Source of the DNA: Phycisphaerae bacterium
Lineage (GTDB): Bacteria > Planctomycetota > Phycisphaerae > WQYP01
Assembly: GCA_013044065.1 (NCBI GenBank)
Contig: JABEVA010000174.1
Location: forward strand, 1-5,958
Direction of reading: 5' to 3'
Length of the DNA: 5,958 nucleotides
Positions 1-5,958 of the stretch are shown piece by piece. The notes below the pieces were generated by a model. The model did no database searches and was not told the DNA's origin. It worked only from the letters and a program-made list of their open reading frames with translations. The stretch's first letter is position 1. Each line of letters opens with the position of its first letter. The position numbers and the translations under genes were made by a program.

Positions 1-138
1 GTATGGCCCAATCATGGCCGAGGCAAGGCGGTTTCTTGAGTAACAGCGGTGGGGACACGCGCTCCCAGAGCCGCCCGGAAAGATTGCTCCACTCCTGGCT
101 GGCTGGCAACGCGGGCAAGCGGTGTCGCGCGGCCGGAG

Positions 139-169
139 AAGGAGGCTGAATATGGATCTATGTTTATAG
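139..169 (+). promoter_or_regulatory. Strong Shine-Dalgarno sequence followed by a five-codon reading frame
   Basis: AAGGAGG lies at 139-145, complementary to the usual 16S rRNA tail, and an ATG follows at 152-154 after six bases, which is ideal spacing. The frame is ATG GAT CTA TGT TTA TAG, encoding only MDLCL. A second ATG at 160 opens another five-codon frame (MFIVL) that stops at 175-177. The site runs antisense to the last codons of the phoH2-like gene and its downstream flank. The ribosome binding site is clearly visible, but that it works is only inference. It could be a chance purine run, a leader peptide, or the start of a gene since lost. Confidence 0.25.
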
Positions 170-1525
170 TTCTTTGACTACCAGACTGGCCAGCGAGCTG
201 CGCTCCGGACGTTCCAGCGTAACATGGCCCACAATGTCGGAGGCCTTGAGTTTTTCAATGGTAAAGGAAAGCCCGTTGGAATTGGCATCCAGATACGGAT
301 TGTCAATTTGTTCCGCATCGCCGGTAAGCACAATTTTGGTACCCTCGCCCACCCGGCTGGCAATGGTTTTAATTTCGTGCGGGGTGAGGTTTTGCGCTTC
401 ATCCACCACCATGAACTGATGGGGAATGCTGCGCCCGCGGATATAGGTCAACGCCTCCAGCACCACTTTGCCCCCGTCGATTAAGGCCTTGAGCTTGCCT
501 TCCACATTGGCGCTTTCTCCGCTGTGAATGCGGCGATCGGTCAGCAGAAATTCCAGATTATCGAAGATCGGCTGCATCCACGCCGCCATCTTTTCATCCT
601 TGCTGCCGGGCAGAAACCCGATATCACGCCCCAGCGGCATGATGGGCCGGGCCACCAACATGCGTTCGTAGCGTTGCTCGTTAAAGACTTTGGTCATGCC
701 GGCCGCCAGGGCCAGCAGCGTTTTGCCCGTGCCGGCGGTTCCCATCAGCGTTACCATCTGCACCTCATCATCCAGCAGCAGATCCAGGGCCATGGTTTGC
801 TGGACATTGCGCGGAATAATGCCAAAGCAGGCTTTTTTGCTGCGCGTCAGCGGAAGCAGCGATTCCAGACTCGACACATAACGGGCCAGACCGGTCTGTC
901 CCGCGTCGGCACTGGAATGAAACAGCACGTATTCATTCGGGCATAAAGCCGGCTGCAGCGCCGCGAGCACCGGGTCTTTGATGGACAGGCGCTTGTCCGC
1001 ATACAGGCGGTCAATCAAAGTGCCATCCACCGTGACTTCACGATACCCGGCATACAGCGTTTCGTAATCCACCTTTTGCGATTCGAAATCCTGCGTCTCA
1101 AGGCCCAAAGCATCGGACTTGATCCGGGCATTAATATCCTTGCTGATGAAAATGACGGTCTTGCCCGCCTGCTTGAGCTTGTACGCGGCGGAAATAATAC
1201 GATTGTCCGGCACGCTTTCGCTAAGGCCCGGGACATGAACGGGGTCCATCGCCACGCGAATCACACCCCCATGGCCATTCCATTTCACCCCGGCGGCCAG
1301 GCGCCCGTTCTCCCGCAATTGGTCCAGATGCCGGATGACCATGCGCGCATTACGCCCCACATCGTTGGAATCCTTTTTGAATTTATCCAGCTCTTCCAGC
1401 ACATCAAATGGAATCACCACTTCGTTATCGGCAAACGAAAATAACGCATTGGGATTGTGCAGCAAAACGCTGGTGTCCAGAACAAAATACTTCAGGTTTG
1501 CAGCGGTCGTTTTATCAGATGTCAT
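164..1525 (-). CDS. phoH2: PIN domain-PhoH fusion ATPase (PhoH2/YlaK family RNA helicase-ribonuclease)
   Basis: This is a complete two-domain protein of 453 residues when read from the ATG at 1525. Residues about 11-150 form a PIN nuclease domain. Its acidic metal-binding residues are visible: Asp17 in VLDTSVLLHNP, Glu44/Glu45 in FDVLEELDKF, Asp107 in PDNRI and Asp130 in FISKD. A linker of about 80 residues leads to a PhoH ATPase domain with Walker A GTAGTGKT at 262-269, a VARPIMPLG motif at 291-299, Walker B MVVDEAQN at 372-379 and a TGDAEQID sensor-type motif at 401-408. Characterised PIN-PhoH proteins couple ATP-dependent RNA unwinding to RNA cleavage in the cytoplasm; that role is assigned here by family. 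The length is normal and no key residue is missing. A TTG at 1558 would add 11 residues (MQCVTKGVKTG). The ATG is preferred because the PIN homology begins about 11 residues after it and a GGGG run sits about 11 bases upstream, although TTG cannot be excluded. It is divergent from the aconitase gene. Confidence 0.93.
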   Translation of the reverse strand: MTSDKTTAANLKYFVLDTSVLLHNPNALFSFADNEVVIPFDVLEELDKFKKDSNDVGRNARMVIRHLDQLRENGRLAAGVKWNGHGGVIRVAMDPVHVPGLSESVPDNRIISAAYKLKQAGKTVIFISKDINARIKSDALGLETQDFESQKVDYETLYAGYREVTVDGTLIDRLYADKRLSIKDPVLAALQPALCPNEYVLFHSSADAGQTGLARYVSSLESLLPLTRSKKACFGIIPRNVQQTMALDLLLDDEVQMVTLMGTAGTGKTLLALAAGMTKVFNEQRYERMLVARPIMPLGRDIGFLPGSKDEKMAAWMQPIFDNLEFLLTDRRIHSGESANVEGKLKALIDGGKVVLEALTYIRGRSIPHQFMVVDEAQNLTPHEIKTIASRVGEGTKIVLTGDAEQIDNPYLDANSNGLSFTIEKLKASDIVGHVTLERPERSSLASLVVKEL

Positions 1526-1575
1526 GCCGGTCTTCACCCCTTTTGTTACACACTGCAAACACCCCCACGCTTATG

Positions 1576-1604
1576 AGCCTATGCCAGCGCGGCAATCCTG
1601 GCAA
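1576..1604 (-). promoter_or_regulatory. Weak candidate promoter for the phoH2-like gene
   Basis: Read on the minus strand, TTGCCA (1604-1599) resembles a sigma-70 -35 box with 5 of 6 matches. After a 17-base spacer comes TAGGCT (1581-1576), which matches the -10 consensus at only 3 of 6 positions, though these are the conserved first T, A and last T. Transcription would start near 1569, leaving a leader of about 44 bases before the ATG at 1525. The -10 box is poor and chance matches are common, so this is only the best candidate seen by eye. Confidence 0.18.
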
Positions 1605-1728
1605 GCGGGACGCCACCATGGCCGTGGCCCAAACGTCAGATGACCTCTCCGGCAGCTCGCCGATCATGCCCCGTTTCCTTTATCGGTCATTGGACGATGG
1701 TTGTAGCAGTCTTCCACCACGCCGGCAT

Positions 1729-1757
1729 GTGGCAAGTCGCCGCACAAGCGTTAAAAT
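1729..1757 (+). promoter_or_regulatory. Candidate sigma-70-like promoter for acnA
   Basis: GTGGCA at 1729-1734 (4 of 6 matches to the -35 consensus) is followed after exactly 17 bases by TAAAAT at 1752-1757 (5 of 6 matches to the -10 consensus). Transcription would begin near 1764, giving a leader of about 80 bases before the ATG at 1846. The match was found by eye in a region where a promoter is expected. If it is used, the in-frame extension upstream of 1764 could not be translated. Confidence 0.3.
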
Positions 1758-1833
1758 ACCTCTCGGCACTATGGCGGTGGCATACGAGACTTGGCTTAGG
1801 CCTTGGCCCCATCCACCGGCAGCTTGTTTTTTC

Positions 1834-1838
1834 AAGGA
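1834..1838 (+). promoter_or_regulatory. Ribosome binding site that fixes the acnA start
   Basis: AAGGA at 1834-1838 lies seven bases before the ATG at 1846, the expected spacing for a Shine-Dalgarno sequence. No comparable site precedes the other in-frame candidates, such as the ATG at 1771 or the start at 1408. Together with where aconitase-like sequence begins, this decides the start. Confidence 0.7.
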
Positions 1839-1845
1839 CCTTGGA

Positions 1846-4617
<2,772 letters not shown>

Positions 4618-4704
4618 TTCCCGCGCCCACCTGCCGCAGTGCGGATTGAAACACCTGTCGGCGGCCGGCCACGCGGCACCGGGCATATCAAAAGCACCGG
4701 CTGG

Positions 4705-4733
4705 CTTGGGCATTCGCGCCCGGAAAGCCCAAG
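4705..4733. repeat. Inverted repeat in the convergent intergenic region
   Basis: CTTGGGC at 4705-4711 is the exact reverse complement of GCCCAAG at 4727-4733, a perfect seven-base-pair stem with a 15-base loop. Its last base (4733) is also the first base of the stronger hairpin at 4733-4756, so the two cannot both form completely. No T-run follows it on either strand. It may be an auxiliary part of the terminator or of no significance. Confidence 0.35.
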
Positions 4734-4756
4734 GCCCCGGCCTAAAGGCTGGGGCC
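4733..4756. terminator. GC-rich hairpin, probable terminator between convergent genes
   Basis: Bases 4733-4742 and 4747-4756 pair over ten positions around a TAAA loop. In plus-strand RNA all ten pair, with one G-U at 4739/4750; in minus-strand RNA that position becomes an A-C mismatch. The hairpin lies 31 bases past the stop of the PEP-CTERM gene and 115 bases past the acnA stop. It is placed to insulate both genes, with better distance for the former and better folding for the latter. No clear U-tract follows on either strand (ATTGTGC on plus, TTGGGCTTTCC on minus), so classic intrinsic termination is not certain. Confidence 0.55.
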
Positions 4757-4787
4757 ATTGTGCAGCCGCAGGTTCCGTGGCAGTCAT

Positions 4788-5876
4788 TTATGCCCACCGC
4801 CGGGTCCGGCGGCACAGCAGTAACAACCATGCCCCAGCCGGGCCCAACAGCGCCAATCCAGCCGGCTCGGGAAGAGTGCTGGCAGGATCAGCAATAAAGC
4901 CGATACCCGCCGGCTGCCCCAGTCCCGTGACCACCGGTGTAAGCAGGCCGGTGTTAAAGTTAAGAGTATCCAGCCAGTGGTTGGTTTTATCGGCGGAAAA
5001 TGCCTGGTTGAGACCAAACCCATTGGCAGCGGTAAGCTGGTAGACGATATTGTTCTTAACATCGGCCAGCAGCAACGTCCCCTTGGCACTGGTAGCAAAC
5101 CCGGTCTCATCGGTATTGGCTGGCGTTTGCACCCCGCCGGAGAGGGTGTAAAGGTTTAATGTTTTAAGCACAGCGGATGCGGCGGCACCATTGACCCCGG
5201 TGATGGAGTTGGGATTCATGATTTCGGTGACGGTCGCGCCGCTTTCATTGGCCAACAACAAGTTGCCTCCCGGGGTTACATCCAGCGAGTCTGGATCAAA
5301 TATATTGGGATTGCTAAGGGCCGATCCCGTGGCCTTGTTGATCGCTGGATCGTTGCCCCACACCACACCCTGGGCGGTGACGGTGCTGGGGTATGAGTTG
5401 GAATCCAGTCCAATGCGGTAGAGCACGGGGTGGGAATTGATATTGTTGCCGCCGACATCTCCGCCGTTGTCGGGATTGGAGCCGGAGGCATAAAGAAAAC
5501 CATTGATAAATTGCAGTCCGTCAAAGCCGCCGCCATGTACCGAAGGGTTGGGGTACCCGTACTGCGTCATGGCCCCGCTGCTGGGATTGATGACGGTCAG
5601 GTGCGAGTTTCCGTCCTCGTTTTCGTCGGTGTACAGCAGGCCATCCGGGCCGACGGCCAAGCCTTCCACATGACCGGGAATTCCGGCAAAGGTGTTTTCG
5701 ACGGTGCCGTGGCTGGAATATTCCACCACCGTGCTGGTAAGCCCGTTGGGGCCGTAACTGCCATCGCCAGCCACTCCGTTGCCGTAGCCGATAAACACGT
5801 TGCTGCCGACGACTGCGATATCATCGGGGGCGGTGGTACCGGCCGGCGCGGTGGCGAAGACTGGCTCTTCGGGCAA
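4788..5876 (-). CDS. PEP-CTERM-tagged beta-propeller protein, 5' end uncertain
   Basis: Read from the only available start, a TTG at 5876, this gives 362 residues. Six similar segments fit the blades of an NHL/SMP-30-like beta-propeller: DDIAV at 18, EGLAV at 71, DGLQF at 119, DSLDV at 196, TGFAT at 258 and AGIGF at 323, most followed by a Gly turn and a hydrophobic strand (for example PDGLLYTDE and KGTLLLADV). The C-terminus is a textbook PEP-CTERM signal: Pro-Glu-Pro at 336-338, a hydrophobic stretch at about 340-354, then CRRTRR at 355-360. Such proteins are exported by Sec and processed at the C-terminus by an exosortase, and many relate to extracellular polysaccharide. The ligand or enzymatic activity cannot be told. 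The start is odd: there is no ATG, GTG or ribosome binding site in frame, an in-frame TGA at 5952-5954 blocks extension, and no signal peptide is encoded. A frameshift or a 5' truncation is possible. Confidence 0.75.
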   Translation of the reverse strand: MPEEPVFATAPAGTTAPDDIAVVGSNVFIGYGNGVAGDGSYGPNGLTSTVVEYSSHGTVENTFAGIPGHVEGLAVGPDGLLYTDENEDGNSHLTVINPSSGAMTQYGYPNPSVHGGGFDGLQFINGFLYASGSNPDNGGDVGGNNINSHPVLYRIGLDSNSYPSTVTAQGVVWGNDPAINKATGSALSNPNIFDPDSLDVTPGGNLLLANESGATVTEIMNPNSITGVNGAAASAVLKTLNLYTLSGGVQTPANTDETGFATSAKGTLLLADVKNNIVYQLTAANGFGLNQAFSADKTNHWLDTLNFNTGLLTPVVTGLGQPAGIGFIADPASTLPEPAGLALLGPAGAWLLLLCRRTRRWA

Positions 5877-5888
5877 TCGAGTGGGTAA

Positions 5889-5894
5889 ATTATA
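5889..5894 (-). promoter_or_regulatory. Isolated TATAAT box just upstream of the PEP-CTERM frame
   Basis: On the minus strand 5894-5889 reads TATAAT, a perfect -10 consensus. The hexamer 17 bases upstream (GCCCAC, 5917-5912) does not resemble a -35 box. Transcription would start near 5882, only about six bases before the TTG at 5876, implying an almost leaderless message. This is weak evidence and the match may be chance. Confidence 0.18.
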
Positions 5895-5958
5895 CTCGAA
5901 AAAATGATTTGGTGGGCCACTGGCCGTGGTTTTCTGGCACTTGACAGGTTTTCAAAAC

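Larger units (their letters stand above)
1526..1845. other. Divergent intergenic region between the phoH2-like gene and acnA
   Basis: This 320-base stretch separates two divergently transcribed genes and should hold both promoters. No second gene is credible here. Plus-strand frames run through it, including one continuous with acnA, but their translations are rich in Pro, Arg, Ser and Cys and resemble no protein family I know. A short inverted repeat (GCCAC at 1612-1616, GTGGC at 1624-1628, seven-base loop) is too short to call an operator. Candidate promoters are listed separately. Confidence 0.6.

Noticed and set aside
2..43. Possible C-terminal tail of a plus-strand gene entering from the left (YGPIMAEARRFLE, stop at 41-43)
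   Set aside because: Thirteen codons are too few to support a call. Another frame (3-149) is also open to the left edge, so the choice would be arbitrary without upstream sequence.
95..107. Short tandem TGGC-like repeat (GGCTGGCTGGC)
   Set aside because: Fewer than three full units in GC-rich DNA; not distinguishable from chance.
3..149. 48-codon plus-strand frame starting with ATG at 3
   Set aside because: There is no visible ribosome binding site within the window, the translation is Gly, Arg and Ser-rich, and no motif is recognisable.
524..946. 140-codon plus-strand frame within the phoH2-like gene
   Set aside because: It is opposite the PhoH ATPase domain, whose motifs explain the sequence. 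The His and Gln-rich translation is a typical shadow.
5430..5888. 152-codon plus-strand frame opposite the PEP-CTERM gene
   Set aside because: The minus-strand frame carries repeated propeller segments and the PEP-CTERM tail, so the real coding strand is clear.

Overview
The window reads as ordinary chromosome from a moderately GC-rich, Gram-negative-type bacterium. The best guess is a planctomycete (Phycisphaerae-like) or another member of the PVC group. The main reason is the last gene, whose protein ends in a PEP-CTERM sorting signal, a tag confined to bacteria with an exosortase and common in Planctomycetota, Verrucomicrobiota and some Proteobacteria. Taxonomy is inferred from protein style only. 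No rRNA, tRNA, mobile element, CRISPR array or integrase is visible.

Layout. Positions 1-163 hold no gene I can defend, only a strong Shine-Dalgarno sequence ahead of tiny reading frames. Positions 164-1525 (minus strand) encode a PIN-PhoH fusion ATPase (PhoH2/YlaK type). Positions 1526-1845 are a 320-base divergent intergenic region that should carry the promoters of both flanking genes. Positions 1846-4617 (plus strand) encode a complete aconitate hydratase of the AcnA/IRP type. Positions 4618-4787 are a convergent intergenic region with two overlapping hairpins, one a probable terminator. Positions 4788-5876 (minus strand) encode a secreted-type beta-propeller protein with a C-terminal PEP-CTERM signal. 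Its 5' end lacks a normal start codon, a ribosome binding site and a signal peptide. Positions 5877-5958 are upstream sequence, probably a promoter region or the remains of the missing N-terminus.

The three genes do not form one pathway. PhoH2 belongs to RNA metabolism, aconitase to the TCA and glyoxylate cycles, and the PEP-CTERM protein to the cell envelope or extracellular matrix. They are arranged divergently and then convergently, so each is probably its own transcription unit. I found no sign of an undescribed multi-gene system. The items most worth a second look are the damaged or unusual 5' end of the PEP-CTERM gene, the paired hairpins between the convergent genes, the Gly/Ser-rich linker in the aconitase, and the perfect ribosome binding site in front of a five-codon frame near the left edge.
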